From: JAFEDN01 sp963818985
GTDB taxonomy: Bacteria; Pseudomonadota; Gammaproteobacteria; Coxiellales; Coxiellaceae
Length of the DNA: 64,000 bases
NCBI GenBank assembly: GCA_963818985.1
Contig: CAWFUJ010000010.1
Span: forward strand, 434,001-498,000
Direction of reading: 5' to 3'
Shown here: positions 1-8,272 of the stretch, piece by piece
Layout: the number at the start of each line of letters is the position of its first letter
Numbering within the stretch: the stretch's first letter is position 1
Position numbers and translations under genes: made by a program
The notes under the pieces: model-generated
Database searches by the model: none
What the model saw: only the letters and a program-made list of their open reading frames with translations
What the model was told of the DNA's origin: nothing

Positions 1-342
1 CAGAATAGACCGCTCCGCCGGTCGGACGCGTCGCCAGGCGCTGGTTTTAGTTTCCGGTCCCAGATCACGAGCCGATAACAAAGGCCATTGTAATAGTTTC
101 TCTAAGGCATGATCTAAGCTCGCCCATTTCATCCAGGAACAGGTACTCTTCTCTTGTTGAAACAGGGTAAGCAAATATTGACTATCGACCTTGATATCTT
201 TTCGCTCGATGTCTAAATCAGACAGAAAGCTATCTAGTTCGCTTTCATCAGAAAATAGCATATAACTGCCTTCTTTATTTTGAATACTGAGTGATGGGAC
301 TAACGGGTGGTCGTTATCTGAGGTTATGTTTTCTAATTGCAT
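1..342 (-). CDS. Hypothetical protein, 3' end cut by window edge
   Basis: Read on the minus strand from ATG at 342-340, an open frame of 114 codons runs off the left edge without a stop. A good ribosome binding site (TAAAGGAAGGAAG on the minus strand, about 349-361) lies upstream of this ATG and decides the start. The N-terminus is MQLENITSDNDHPLVPSL, acidic and soluble, followed by a segment rich in Asp/Ser and then WMKWASLDHALEKLLQWP. No signal peptide, membrane segment or family motif is recognised. It is the only good minus-strand gene in the window, so it belongs to a separate, divergently transcribed unit left of the IS element. Function unknown; the missing C-terminus limits any assignment. 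Confidence 0.6.
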   Translation of the reverse strand, partial: MQLENITSDNDHPLVPSLSIQNKEGSYMLFSDESELDSFLSDLDIERKDIKVDSQYLLTLFQQEKSTCSWMKWASLDHALEKLLQWPLLSARDLGPETKTSAWRRVRPAERSIL

Positions 343-816
343 GTTGGCTTCCTTCCTTTAATTAAAATACCTAAGTTAAGGTGATTTTCAATTTCTGAGC
401 TAATTTAATCAAGATTGCATCAATAATAAGCTCCATGTAATTTTGTTGCTTAACAGACCACAAAAATGACAGAGGAAGTCTTATGTTATTAAAGAATTTT
501 ATCATTACGACCTATTGTTTGATAGATAAAAAATTGTAAAATTTTCTATGCGTTCAAAACTCCGGCAAAGAGATTTGAGTTTATCCGATAGCGAGTTCAT
601 GGCAATGGCAGTGGAATGTTGCTCAAAGAAATAGCAAATTTCATTAAGACGGAGCTATGTCTCTGGCACTTTTGGATACGACGTTCAGTAGTTTGGAATC
701 TTCATGGCTATGAATCTTTTCAATCCACCATTTCCCACATCGATGACAATGCACGCCTCGAAGGGTGCTTTGTACTGTCAATATCACTTCATCCTCAGCG
801 TTTTATTTCGTTACTT
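343..816. other. AT-rich region without a confident gene; possible zinc-finger transposase relic
   Basis: This gap between the minus-strand gene and the IS element holds no well-supported gene. On the minus strand a 52-codon open stretch (802-644) reads EDEVILTVQSTLRGVHCHRC followed by GKWWIEKIHSHEDSK and ends at TAA. The CxxC pair and charged context resemble the N-terminal zinc-binding part of some transposases, but no start codon or ribosome site supports it and the rest of the protein is absent. A plus-strand frame at 616-846 has no convincing start signal and runs into the IS end. Upstream secB sequence, which should lie left of the IS if it had inserted cleanly, is not found here. Confidence 0.3.
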
Positions 817-858
817 AAACCCCAGTTTTGGGTTTTAAAAATTTAAAATCAACTGGTT

Positions 859-965
859 ATAGAAATTGGTGCTTGAAAAAAAGAGTTGATTTGCTATCCT
901 GATCATTTTCTAATCTCTACAAAAGGAAATGAGCTGATGGAAATAGCAAATCAACTGATTTCTAT
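859..965 (+). promoter_or_regulatory. Hairpin enclosing the transposase RBS and start codon
   Basis: AGTTGATTTGCTAT (884-897) is the perfect 14-bp inverted partner of ATAGCAAATCAACT (943-956). Outside it, ATAGAAAT (859-866) pairs with ATTTCTAT (958-965). The 45-nt loop holds the AAAAGGAAA ribosome site and the ATG at 937, and the first transposase codons form the right arm. Such a hairpin would form in transcripts reading in from outside and could hinder ribosome loading. A transcript that starts inside the left arm would lack it. The pairing is directly visible; the regulatory role is inferred from known anti-readthrough hairpins of insertion sequences. Confidence 0.55.
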
Positions 966-1818
966 TTTTTGTGAAATAGACGATTTTTGCAAGGAGTTTG
1001 ATACGTTAACAAAAAATAAATTATTGACAGGTCCTCACCCGGGTAAGCGAGGTCCCAAAATCGGATTGGTGATCAGTGAAATCATGACCATCCTCATTAT
1101 GTTTCATGAAGTGCGGTTTCGAGATTTTAAAAGATTTTATATTGGATTTTTGGAAGTGTATTGGCGAGGTTATTTCCCCCATCTGCCAAGTTATTCTCGA
1201 TTTATTACCTTGATGAAACGCGCTATTTTTCCGATGACGATATTCACGCAACTGAAAAGCGGAAAGCGAACTGGTATCTATTATTTGGACTCTAGTTGTT
1301 TGCCGGTTAGTCATCTCAAACGCAGTAAACGCCATAAAACTTTTGATCAAATTGCGCAGTATGGCAAGACTTCTGTGGGCTGGTTTTTTGGTTTAAAATT
1401 ACATATTGTGATGAATGATCGCGGCGAATTAATGGCTTTCAAAATCACTCAAGGTAACCGCAGTGACAGTCGAGAAGCCACTTGTTTACTCCGCAAATTA
1501 GAAGGGTTAGCCTTCGGAGATAAAGGTTACATCAGTAAAAAATTATTTGACACTCTTTTTTCTCAAGGGCTGAAATTAGTCACCCGGAAGAGAAAAAACA
1601 TGAAAAAAGTTCCACTCTCCGACTATGAGCAGCAGTTGTTTAACCAGCGGGGAATTGTTGAAACTGTGATTGGGCATCTCAAGTACCACTATCAAATATG
1701 GCATACCCGCCATCGCTCTGTGTTGAATGCGATGACTCACTTAGTTTCAGCGCTGGCCGCTTACACCATCGAACCCTTGAAAATTTCAGCTATTAAACGG
1801 CTTGGATTGATGGCATGA
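937..1818 (+). CDS. IS982-family DDE transposase
   Basis: A 293-residue transposase for cut-and-paste movement of the surrounding element. The fold is the DDE transposase (DDE_Tnp_1-like) typical of IS982. Likely catalytic residues are D118 in YYLDSS, D195 in FGDKGY and E242 in VETVIGHLK, with the usual basic stretch KRKNMKK between the second and third. ATG 937 was chosen because AAAGGAAA lies 8-9 nt upstream; an earlier in-frame TTG at 886 has no ribosome site and falls in a hairpin arm. The length matches the family, the catalytic residues are present and no frameshift is seen, so it may be active. Translation is probably limited by the hairpin at 859-965. Confidence 0.88.
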   Translation: MEIANQLISIFCEIDDFCKEFDTLTKNKLLTGPHPGKRGPKIGLVISEIMTILIMFHEVRFRDFKRFYIGFLEVYWRGYFPHLPSYSRFITLMKRAIFPMTIFTQLKSGKRTGIYYLDSSCLPVSHLKRSKRHKTFDQIAQYGKTSVGWFFGLKLHIVMNDRGELMAFKITQGNRSDSREATCLLRKLEGLAFGDKGYISKKLFDTLFSQGLKLVTRKRKNMKKVPLSDYEQQLFNQRGIVETVIGHLKYHYQIWHTRHRSVLNAMTHLVSALAAYTIEPLKISAIKRLGLMA

Positions 1819-1836
1819 AAACTCAAAACTGGGGTT

Positions 1837-2067
1837 TTAGAAAATATCCCGGCGGAGCAAAAGGAGCGGGTGCTCTATGGCGCCTGCCCGAATCTATTAT
1901 TTCCCACTGTCGGCGTATTGTTAAATTTGTTTCTCTCGCAGGCAGGCTTGCCGCCGGTCTATTTAGCGCCGTTAGATTTTATGGTGTTATATCATCAGCA
2001 TCTGCAGGCCAAAAAGAACCGGCCCAGACGCCAAAAGTGGAATGATGAATCCGCGTTTTTCAGGTGA
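1837..2067 (+). pseudogene. secB: secB 3' fragment abutting the IS
   Basis: Starting directly at the IS right end, an open frame encodes ENIPAEQKERVLYGACPNLL and continues FPTVGVLLNLFLSQAGLPPV with YLAPLDFMVLYHQH. This is the C-terminal third of the SecB export chaperone, including the conserved C(P/S)N-LFP segment and the closing helix. It aligns closely with the intact paralog at 7626 (ENPQQKDEVLYGTCSNFLFP). About 100 N-terminal residues are missing, and no promoter or ribosome site of its own is seen; a GTG at 1870 could start only a fragment. The tail is basic (KKNRPRRQKW) rather than Gln-rich. It shows that two secB-like copies once flanked the first array gene. Confidence 0.75.
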
Positions 2068-2194
2068 CTCAGATGAGAATATTACCTGCCACTATTCGGG
2101 AAATAGAGGAGTCTGTATCATCAAGGGCAATCCGTCTTGCGTTAATGAAATCTTAGCGGGAGATGCGTTGGACAACCTAATGCGCACCGTTTAA
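2042..2194 (+). CDS. Small 50-codon ORF of uncertain status
   Basis: An ATG at 2042 opens a 50-residue frame (MMNPRFSGDSDENITC...) ending at TAA 2192-2194, overlapping the secB stump in another frame. The protein would hold three Cys and a short charged N-terminus. The upstream sequence (AAAGTGGA) is only a weak ribosome site. No family is recognised. It may be chance open sequence, or the remains of a gene that followed the broken secB. Confidence 0.2.
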   Translation: MMNPRFSGDSDENITCHYSGNRGVCIIKGNPSCVNEILAGDALDNLMRTV

Positions 2195-2196
2195 TA

Positions 2197-2224
2197 TTGC
2201 AAAGTCCCATGCAGATGTTATAAG
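2197..2224 (+). promoter_or_regulatory. Possible sigma-70-type promoter before the first array gene
   Basis: TTGCAA (2197-2202) and TATAAG (2219-2224) are separated by 16 nt and lie about 30 nt before the AGGAG ribosome site of the gene at 2257. Both hexamers deviate from consensus by one or two bases. This is the most promoter-like sequence between the IS element and the array; it was found by eye only. Confidence 0.4.
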
Positions 2225-2256
2225 GAATTGAATTTTAATTTTTCAGGAGAATTTTT

Positions 2257-5200
2257 ATGAAAGGAACACAGACATCATTTCCAGCCAGTGTTGATTTATC
2301 TACTTTAAACCCGAGTGTGGGTTTCGCTCTGAACGGAGCGGCCATCAGTCGAAGTGGCGCTTCGGTGAGCGGCGCTGGTGATATCAATGGGGACGGGATA
2401 GCTGATCTCATTATTGGTGCGCCTTATGCGGCGGGCGCCAGTTATGTGGTGTTTGGTAAACCGGGGATTGGCAGCCTGGATTTGTCGAATTTAAACGGCG
2501 ACAATGGGTTTGTCCTTCCGGGAGTAGCAGACAGTGGTAGTGGCAATTCGGTGAGCGGTGCAGGTGATATTAATGGGGATGGGATAGCCGATCTCATCAT
2601 TGGTGCGCCTTCTGCGAATTCCAATGCAGGCGCCAGTTATGTAGTGTTTGGAAGGCCGGGTATTGGCAGTTCAGGTAGTTTGGCATTGTCGAGCTTAAAT
2701 GGTGACAATGGATTTGTTCTGCCGGGAGTGGCCAGCTTGCCGGGAGTGACAGGTAGTGGTAGTGGCAATTCGGTGAGCGCCGTAGGTGATATCAATGGGG
2801 ATGGGATGGCTGATCTCATCATTGGTGCGCGTAATGCGAATGCGAGTGTGGGCGGCGCCAGTTATGGTCCGGGCGCCAGTTATGTGGTGTTTGGAAGGCT
2901 GGGCATTGGCAGTTCGGGAGCCCTGGCATTGTCAAGCTTGAATGGCGACAATGGGTTTGTTTTGAATGGGATAGCAGCCAATGAGATGAGTGGCTTTTCG
3001 GTGAGCGGTGTAGGCGACATCAATGGGGATGGGGTGGCCGATCTCATTATTGGTGCGCCTTACGCGAATTCCTATGCAGGTTCTAGCTATGTAGTATTTG
3101 GGAATCCAGGGATTGGCAGTTCGGGTAGCATAGCGCTATCGAGTTTGAATGGCAATAATGGATTTGTCCTGCCTGGAGTGGCAGTCAATGATTACAGTGG
3201 CGTTTCGGTGAGCGGCGCAGGTGATATCAATGGCGATGGGATAGCCGATCTGATCATTGGTGCATATAATGCGAATTCCAATGCGGGTGCCAGTTATGTG
3301 GTGTTTGGTAAAGCGGGGATTGGCAGTTCGGGTAGCTTGGCATTGTCGGGCTTAAATAGCAGCAATGGGTTTGTTCTGAATGGAGTGGCAGGCAGTGGCA
3401 GTGGCAATTCGGTGAGTGGTGCAGGCGATATCAATGGGGATGGGATAGCTGATCTGATCATTGGTGCGCCTAATGCGAATTCAGGTGCGGGCGCCAGTTA
3501 TGTGGTATTTGGTAAACCGGGGATGGGCAGCTCAGGTAACTTGGCATTGTCGAGCTTGAGTGGCGGCAATGGGTTTGTTCTGAATGGGGGAGCAGGTAGT
3601 AATAGTAATAGTGGCTATTCGATTAGTAGTGTAGGTGATATCAATGGAGATGGAGTAGTTGATCTGATTATTGGGGCGCTTGGTATAGGTGCTAGCTATG
3701 TGGTATTTGGGTCTCCTTTTATTTCTTTATCAAATAATCAATTAACGGTCACCAAAGGCCAAACGTTACTGTTAACCAGCAATAATTTGAATGCAACTTA
3801 TGTGAAAAGCTCAACCCAGAATCCCAATATTATTTTTACTGTGAATACAATACAGCATGGCTACTTTTCACTGATTAATAACACTTTTAGTGTCATTACT
3901 GGATTTTTACAACAGCAGGTTGACAGCGGCCAGGTGCAGTTTTCTCATGATGATGGCCCGTTCTCTCCTTCATACAGTGTACAAATAGGGGGCGGTTTAG
4001 CCACGCTAGTGCAACCAGCATCCATCACTTTTATTCATCAAGGGGCGGTATTAATCACCAATCAACTGGCGGTTAATCAGGGACAGACTGCTACACTTTT
4101 TTCCAGCCAACTCAGTGCTGGCGATCTGGATAATGTCAAAGATAATCCCGGCCTGATTTTTTTAGTGAGTGCAGTGCAGTACGGTTATTTCCAGCAGACA
4201 GGGAATCTAGGTTTTCCGATTACAGGATTTATTCAGTCCCAAGTCCAGGCAGGAACGATTCAATTCGTTCATGATGGTAGCAGTAGTACACCTAGTTACA
4301 ATATTTCTGTGAGTGACGGCTATATTGCCAGTACATCCCAGGCTAGTACAATCAGTTTTAATCTGGCGCCGATATTAGATAATAACACCCTTATTCTCAA
4401 TCAGGGTCAAACGTTAGTGCTGAACAGCAGTTTTTTAAGCGCCACTGATCCCGATGATCCGGCGCCGGGCCTCACTTTTATCACCAGCAATGTGCAACAT
4501 GGTCAGTTTGAGTTGGTCAGCAGTCCTGGCGATTCCATCACCAGCTTTACCCAGGCGCAGGTTCAAAATGGCACGGTGCAGTTTGTGCAGGATGGCACGG
4601 CTTATGCGCCCAGCGATAAAGTCGCGGTCAGCGATGGTGCAATGACGATTGCGTCCCAAGCCAGCAAGATTTTTTTCAACGCCGCCCCGGTTCTGGGCAA
4701 CAATCGATTGACGGTCAATCAAGGCCAGACAGTGATTTTGACCAGCAATAACTTGAGTGCCACGGATCCCGATGACAGCGCACCGGGTTTGACTTTTATA
4801 GTGGGCAATGTAGCGCATGGCCGGTTTGAACGGATCAGCTCACCCGGCACCATCATCACCAGTTTTACTCAGGCGGAGGTGCAAGGCGGAGCGATTCAGT
4901 TTGTGCACGATGGCAGCATCACCACACCCAGTTATCAAGTCGCGGTCAGTGATGGTAAAATGACGATCCTGCCTCAGCCCAGCCTCATCACTTTCGATGC
5001 GTCGCCAGTATTAACTGTCAACAGTCTTGCCTTGAGTCAAGGCCAAACTGTATTGTTAAGCCCCGTCAATTTAGCGGCTACCGATCCCGACAATTCCGCC
5101 GCCGGCCTCACGTTCCTGGTCAGTGACGTACAACATGGTTACTTTGAAAGCGTCTCTGATTCGGGTGTCGCGTTGAGCAGCTTTATTCAAAGCCAGGTGC

Positions 5201-7071
5201 AAAACGGGGTGATTCAGTTTGTGTCGGATGGCGGCGCCAGCACACCCGCTTACGATGTTTCCGTCAGTGATGGCATTATCACGACGCCCGCGCAAAGCGC
5301 TTCTATCGCGTTCAATATCGCTCCAACGTTAGTCAATAACGACCTGACCGTGAATCAGGGTCAACCTGTGATCATCACCAGCGGCGACCTCAGCGCCACC
5401 GATCCCGACAATAGCGCGCCCAGCCTAATATTTATCGTCAGCGGGGTGCAGTATGGTCATTTTGAATCGCTGACTAACCGCGGTGTAATTATACCCAGCT
5501 TTACTCAAGGCGAGATCCAGAATGGTCAGATTCAATGGATCCCGGATGGCGGCAGCAATCCGCCAGTCTACAGTGTCGCTGTCAGTGATGGCAAAGTCAG
5601 CAGCCCTTCCCAATTTAGTAACGTGACCTTCCATGTGGCGCCGGTGTTGGTGAACAATGTGTTAAACGTCAAACAAGGCCAGACCGTGATTGTGACGCCG
5701 GCGCAGATCAGTGCGACACAGGCAGGCAGCATTGTGAGTAGTTTGACATTTAACGTGAGCAACGTGATTGGTGGCCAGTTTGAATTAGTCGGTGTCCCCG
5801 GGGTCGCCATCACCCACTTTACTCAGGCGCAAATTCAATCCGGCGCCGTGCAGTTTGTGCAGGATGGTACGGCCACCGTGCCCAGCTACAGCATTGCCGT
5901 AAGTGATGGTCAGATTACGCTTCCGTCCCAAGCCAGTGCGATCACTTTTGATGCGATGCCGGTGCTGGATAAAAACAGTCTGAGGATTACCCAGGGGCAA
6001 ACGCTGATATTGACTTCCGACCAGCTCAGCGCCAGCGATCGGGAAACGGCCAGTAGCGATCTGGTCTTCACCGCCAGTGCTGTGACTCATGGCCATTTTG
6101 AAGATATAGGAGCGCCTCAGGTCGCCATTACAACCTTTGGCCAGCAGAGAATTACCAGCGGTGCGTTAACGTTTGTCAGTGATGGCAGCAGTGATGCTCC
6201 GGCTTATAATATATCGGTCAGCGATGGCAGTTTATCCACACCTTCCGCGGCGGCGATTGTGAATTTTTCTCCGGGTACGGCTGCGTCGATCACTGAAAAT
6301 AATACGGTACGCAACGCAATTATCGGCTCTGTGGTGAGCGGCGTGATCGGGCTCGGATTTTTTGCCTTCCAGATCTGGGTGAAACGCAAAGCGCATCAAC
6401 GGTTTGAAAAAGCGGCTGCTGAAGGTGAGGGCGTGGGAAAAGAACTGGCAGATTTTCGTCAGAACGTGCTTCACCCGATTGCAAAACGCATTTTAGAACG
6501 CATTCAGATTACCGGATTTATGGGTTCTGTCAGCGACAAAACCATGCAAAATGCGCTCAGCGCCATTACTAGATTGATCCATGAACTGGAAAAACAAGGG
6601 CTGATTATGGATCTGCAAAAACTAAAACCCACGCAAAAACATCATCTGGTCGATACGATCGCGCGCCAGGTGCAGCAAACCTTAGTGCCTGATCGAATGT
6701 GTTGTTCACCCTCGCATTTTTTCTGCCCTGAGGTCACACCTGCTCAAATTGAAGAGCATAAAATTCGCATCGCCGTGGCTATCAGAAAAGCCCTGGAAGG
6801 GGAAGATGTGTTTTTTATGTCAACAGCGGAAATAGAGGAACTGAAAAGCGACGATGATTCTTCACGAATCGCCTCACCGTCGCGTGTTGAGCCGTTTGGG
6901 CAGGAGATTGAATTGACGTCTTCCTCACCGGCGGTTTCATCCAGTCTGGCAGGCGGCCAGTCCAGTACCTTTGTCAAAGCGCGGCAGTTGCCGAGTTTGC
7001 AAAGCCGTGTGGAAGCGCTTGAGAAAGAATTATCGCAGTTAAAAAGTCAATTCACACCTCAAGCCACCTAG
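2257..7071 (+). CDS. Giant FG-GAP beta-propeller / CSPG-repeat membrane protein, array member 1
   Basis: A 1604-residue protein, intact. Residues 1-488 form seven FG-GAP repeats, each with a calcium-type loop such as GDINGDGIADLIIGAP followed by SYVVFG: one integrin-alpha-like seven-bladed propeller. Residues 490-1340 hold eight CSPG/cadherin-like repeats, each opening NNxLxVxQGQT and with HGxF in the centre. One transmembrane helix follows (about 1350-1372, NAIIGSVVSGVIGLGFFAFQ) with a basic stop (KRKAHQR), so the C-terminus should be cytoplasmic. The tail has the family's Cys cluster (RMCCSPSHFFC) and uniquely ends in a coiled coil (LQSRVEALEKELSQLKSQF). No N-terminal signal peptide is visible. 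Start set by TTTCAGGAGAA 6 nt upstream. Likely a surface adhesion or recognition protein (inference). Confidence 0.8.
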   Translation: MKGTQTSFPASVDLSTLNPSVGFALNGAAISRSGASVSGAGDINGDGIADLIIGAPYAAGASYVVFGKPGIGSLDLSNLNGDNGFVLPGVADSGSGNSVSGAGDINGDGIADLIIGAPSANSNAGASYVVFGRPGIGSSGSLALSSLNGDNGFVLPGVASLPGVTGSGSGNSVSAVGDINGDGMADLIIGARNANASVGGASYGPGASYVVFGRLGIGSSGALALSSLNGDNGFVLNGIAANEMSGFSVSGVGDINGDGVADLIIGAPYANSYAGSSYVVFGNPGIGSSGSIALSSLNGNNGFVLPGVAVNDYSGVSVSGAGDINGDGIADLIIGAYNANSNAGASYVVFGKAGIGSSGSLALSGLNSSNGFVLNGVAGSGSGNSVSGAGDINGDGIADLIIGAPNANSGAGASYVVFGKPGMGSSGNLALSSLSGGNGFVLNGGAGSNSNSGYSISSVGDINGDGVVDLIIGALGIGASYVVFGSPFISLSNNQLTVTKGQTLLLTSNNLNATYVKSSTQNPNIIFTVNTIQHGYFSLINNTFSVITGFLQQQVDSGQVQFSHDDGPFSPSYSVQIGGGLATLVQPASITFIHQGAVLITNQLAVNQGQTATLFSSQLSAGDLDNVKDNPGLIFLVSAVQYGYFQQTGNLGFPITGFIQSQVQAGTIQFVHDGSSSTPSYNISVSDGYIASTSQASTISFNLAPILDNNTLILNQGQTLVLNSSFLSATDPDDPAPGLTFITSNVQHGQFELVSSPGDSITSFTQAQVQNGTVQFVQDGTAYAPSDKVAVSDGAMTIASQASKIFFNAAPVLGNNRLTVNQGQTVILTSNNLSATDPDDSAPGLTFIVGNVAHGRFERISSPGTIITSFTQAEVQGGAIQFVHDGSITTPSYQVAVSDGKMTILPQPSLITFDASPVLTVNSLALSQGQTVLLSPVNLAATDPDNSAAGLTFLVSDVQHGYFESVSDSGVALSSFIQSQVQNGVIQFVSDGGASTPAYDVSVSDGIITTPAQSASIAFNIAPTLVNNDLTVNQGQPVIITSGDLSATDPDNSAPSLIFIVSGVQYGHFESLTNRGVIIPSFTQGEIQNGQIQWIPDGGSNPPVYSVAVSDGKVSSPSQFSNVTFHVAPVLVNNVLNVKQGQTVIVTPAQISATQAGSIVSSLTFNVSNVIGGQFELVGVPGVAITHFTQAQIQSGAVQFVQDGTATVPSYSIAVSDGQITLPSQASAITFDAMPVLDKNSLRITQGQTLILTSDQLSASDRETASSDLVFTASAVTHGHFEDIGAPQVAITTFGQQRITSGALTFVSDGSSDAPAYNISVSDGSLSTPSAAAIVNFSPGTAASITENNTVRNAIIGSVVSGVIGLGFFAFQIWVKRKAHQRFEKAAAEGEGVGKELADFRQNVLHPIAKRILERIQITGFMGSVSDKTMQNALSAITRLIHELEKQGLIMDLQKLKPTQKHHLVDTIARQVQQTLVPDRMCCSPSHFFCPEVTPAQIEEHKIRIAVAIRKALEGEDVFFMSTAEIEELKSDDDSSRIASPSRVEPFGQEIELTSSSPAVSSSLAGGQSSTFVKARQLPSLQSRVEALEKELSQLKSQFTPQAT

Positions 7072-7145
7072 TACTCCGTCAAATAAGTTTTTCCGAATGT
7101 TTTTCTGGTGTGTAACCGAGCTTGCGTCTGAAATTTTAAATTTAT

Positions 7146-7173
7146 TCGCCGCGGCTTGCCGCGGAACCTTTTT
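7146..7173 (+). terminator. Probable rho-independent terminator
   Basis: CCGCGG (7149-7154), a CTTG loop and CCGCGG (7159-7164) form a GC-rich hairpin followed by AACC and five T (7169-7173), about 75 nt after the stop of the gene at 2257. It is followed by a second short hairpin, GGAGA-GATCG-TCTCC. It separates array member 1 from the secB transcript. Confidence 0.55.
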
Positions 7174-7320
7174 AAGGAGAGATCGTCTCCTCCCCTGAGC
7201 CGCCCCCATAGTCTGCTCCAAATGAGCTAATGGGAATGGGCAGTGACGGTTAACGATGGATTTTGTTGTCACCATTATCCACGCCAAAACCGGATTTAGT
7301 GTCAACACGTTCCAGTCATA
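7174..7320. other. Intergenic stretch with no gene seen
   Basis: Between the terminator and the secB control region nothing coding is supported. A minus-strand frame of 89 codons (7308-7039) crosses the terminator and enters the upstream gene's 3' end; it has no ribosome site and no recognisable domain. Confidence 0.4.
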
Positions 7321-7321
7321 A

Positions 7322-7338
7322 CTTAACGAAACGTTAAG
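7322..7338. promoter_or_regulatory. Perfect 7-bp inverted repeat before the secB promoter
   Basis: CTTAACG-AAA-CGTTAAG is a perfect dyad ending 10 nt before the -35 hexamer. It could be a repressor or activator site. Because it is followed by AATTTTTTT it could also act as a weak terminator of upstream transcription. Sequence alone does not decide between the two. Confidence 0.4.
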
Positions 7339-7348
7339 AATTTTTTTG

Positions 7349-7376
7349 TTTACAAACCCTCATACCTCGCTACAAT
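7349..7376 (+). promoter_or_regulatory. Sigma-70-type promoter for the secB unit
   Basis: TTTACA (7349-7354) and TACAAT (7371-7376) are spaced 16 nt, each differing from consensus by one base. It lies about 250 nt before secB, leaving a long leader that contains a short reading frame and a hairpin. It is the clearest promoter in the window. Confidence 0.6.
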
Positions 7377-7460
7377 AAGGATTGTCCCAAGGAAACCACG
7401 CAAACAGGATGTTTCGCAATAAGTTGATTCAGGAAAGAAACACAAACAGGAGTATTTAAA

Positions 7461-7502
7461 ATGGACATTCCGTCTAAATCCCCATCGACAGAGTACCGTT
7501 AG
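7461..7502 (+). CDS. Short leader ORF (13 codons) upstream of secB
   Basis: ATG 7461 is preceded by AGGAG (7448-7452) at ideal spacing and opens MDIPSKSPSTEYR, ending at TAG 7500-7502. It sits between the promoter at 7349 and a hairpin at 7520-7556, the arrangement of a leader-peptide attenuator. It has no run of one amino acid that would point to a tRNA-sensing mechanism. It could also be a chance frame; the strong ribosome site is the main support. Confidence 0.35.
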   Translation: MDIPSKSPSTEYR

Positions 7503-7519
7503 GCATTATGGCTCCATCA

Positions 7520-7560
7520 CGCTCTGGCTTTCAATCCATTGTTTCAACTCAGAGCGTTTT
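7520..7560 (+). terminator. Hairpin with T-run in the secB leader (possible attenuator)
   Basis: CGCTCTG (7520-7526) and CAGAGCG (7550-7556) form a 7-bp stem with a long 23-nt loop, followed by TTTT GATTTT. It lies 65 nt before the secB start and just after the leader ORF. The long loop makes it weaker than a standard terminator, so attenuation is possible rather than certain. Confidence 0.4.
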
Positions 7561-7625
7561 GATTTTCAGGATTGGCCGTCTTACAGTGATTTGTTGTTAT
7601 TCATTTTATCTCAGGAGAAACTCAG

Positions 7626-8123
7626 ATGATATCTAATCAAGAATCGAACCTTTCACCCAAATCTGTGAATATTCAGATTCACCGAATTTACACTAAAAAC
7701 CAGCATGTCGTCATTCAAGGCTTACCGGAAGAATGGACGGTTTCCTGGAATCCAAAAATTGATCTGCGCGCTAATCCACGCGTGCAGTACACCGGTAATG
7801 ATCGCATGGAAGTCGTATTGGCGTTGCAGCTGACTGCCCAGCAGCAAGATAAACCGGTATTTGAAATTTATTTTGAGCAGGCCGGTTTATTCACGATCAC
7901 CACTGAAAATCCACAGCAAAAAGACGAAGTGTTATACGGCACGTGTTCGAATTTTTTATTTCCGTACGCGGGCGTGATGATCAATCAGATTCTGACCCAA
8001 TCCAGTTTACAACCTGTGTATTTAGCATCGCTGGATTTTATTCAATTGTATCGCCAACACCAGCAGCAACAGCAAAACCAGGCGCAAGCAGAGAAAGAAC
8101 AGAGCGCGGCGGCGGTGCAGTAA
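7626..8123 (+). CDS. secB: SecB-family export chaperone
   Basis: A 165-residue protein with the full SecB pattern: an N-terminal strand IQIHRIYTKN, the central VVLALQLTA and FEIYFEQAGLFTI strands, GTCSNFLFPYAG and a closing helix LASLDFIQLYRQHQ. SecB is a cytosolic tetrameric holdase that keeps long preproteins unfolded and hands them to SecA. The Gln-rich C-terminus (QQQQQNQAQAEKEQ) replaces the usual SecA-zinc-site binding end. CSN in place of the usual CPN is conservative. ATG 7626 is set by CTCAGGAGAA. It lies between two giant array proteins and a truncated second copy sits at 1837, which suggests a dedicated role in handling array proteins (inference). It could instead be the cell's ordinary SecB. 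Confidence 0.85.
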   Translation: MISNQESNLSPKSVNIQIHRIYTKNQHVVIQGLPEEWTVSWNPKIDLRANPRVQYTGNDRMEVVLALQLTAQQQDKPVFEIYFEQAGLFTITTENPQQKDEVLYGTCSNFLFPYAGVMINQILTQSSLQPVYLASLDFIQLYRQHQQQQQNQAQAEKEQSAAAVQ

Positions 8124-8159
8124 CTGAAAAGCAAGTTCAAAAAGATACACACTCAAACC

Positions 8160-8184
8160 ACCCTCTTTTCTGGTGAGAGAGGGT
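8160..8184 (+). other. Hairpin downstream of secB
   Basis: ACCCTCT (8160-8166) pairs with AGAGGGT (8178-8184) around an 11-nt loop. No T-run follows, so it may be a 3' stabilising structure or a weak terminator. A second small palindrome, CGGCCT-CGC-AGGCCG, lies near 8229-8243 just before the next ribosome site. Confidence 0.35.
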
Positions 8185-8272
8185 TGGAGGTGAAGTGTAA
8201 AAGAAAAAATAATTTAGCGTATGCCAGTCGGCCTCGCAGGCCGAGGCAGATTTTGGTCTAAGGAAAAAAACT

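Larger units (their letters stand above)
817..1836 (+). mobile_element. IS982-family insertion sequence
   Basis: A roughly 1.02-kb element is bounded by imperfect terminal inverted repeats. The left end reads AAACCCCAGTTTTGGGTTTT (817-836) and the right end, reverse-complemented, AAACCCCAGTTTTGAGTTTT, with one mismatch in 20. It carries one transposase gene. The right end abuts secB coding sequence in frame (GAAAATATCCCG from 1840), so it inserted in, or was later joined to, a secB gene. The left flank shows no secB 5' part, suggesting a deletion or recombination after insertion. No clear target-site duplication was found. Family assignment rests on the transposase and on the length. Confidence 0.8.

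Noticed and set aside
1815..2045. 76-codon frame starting at the transposase stop
   Set aside because: The SecB-like frame is the one through 1870-2067; the 1815 frame is a shadow in another phase.
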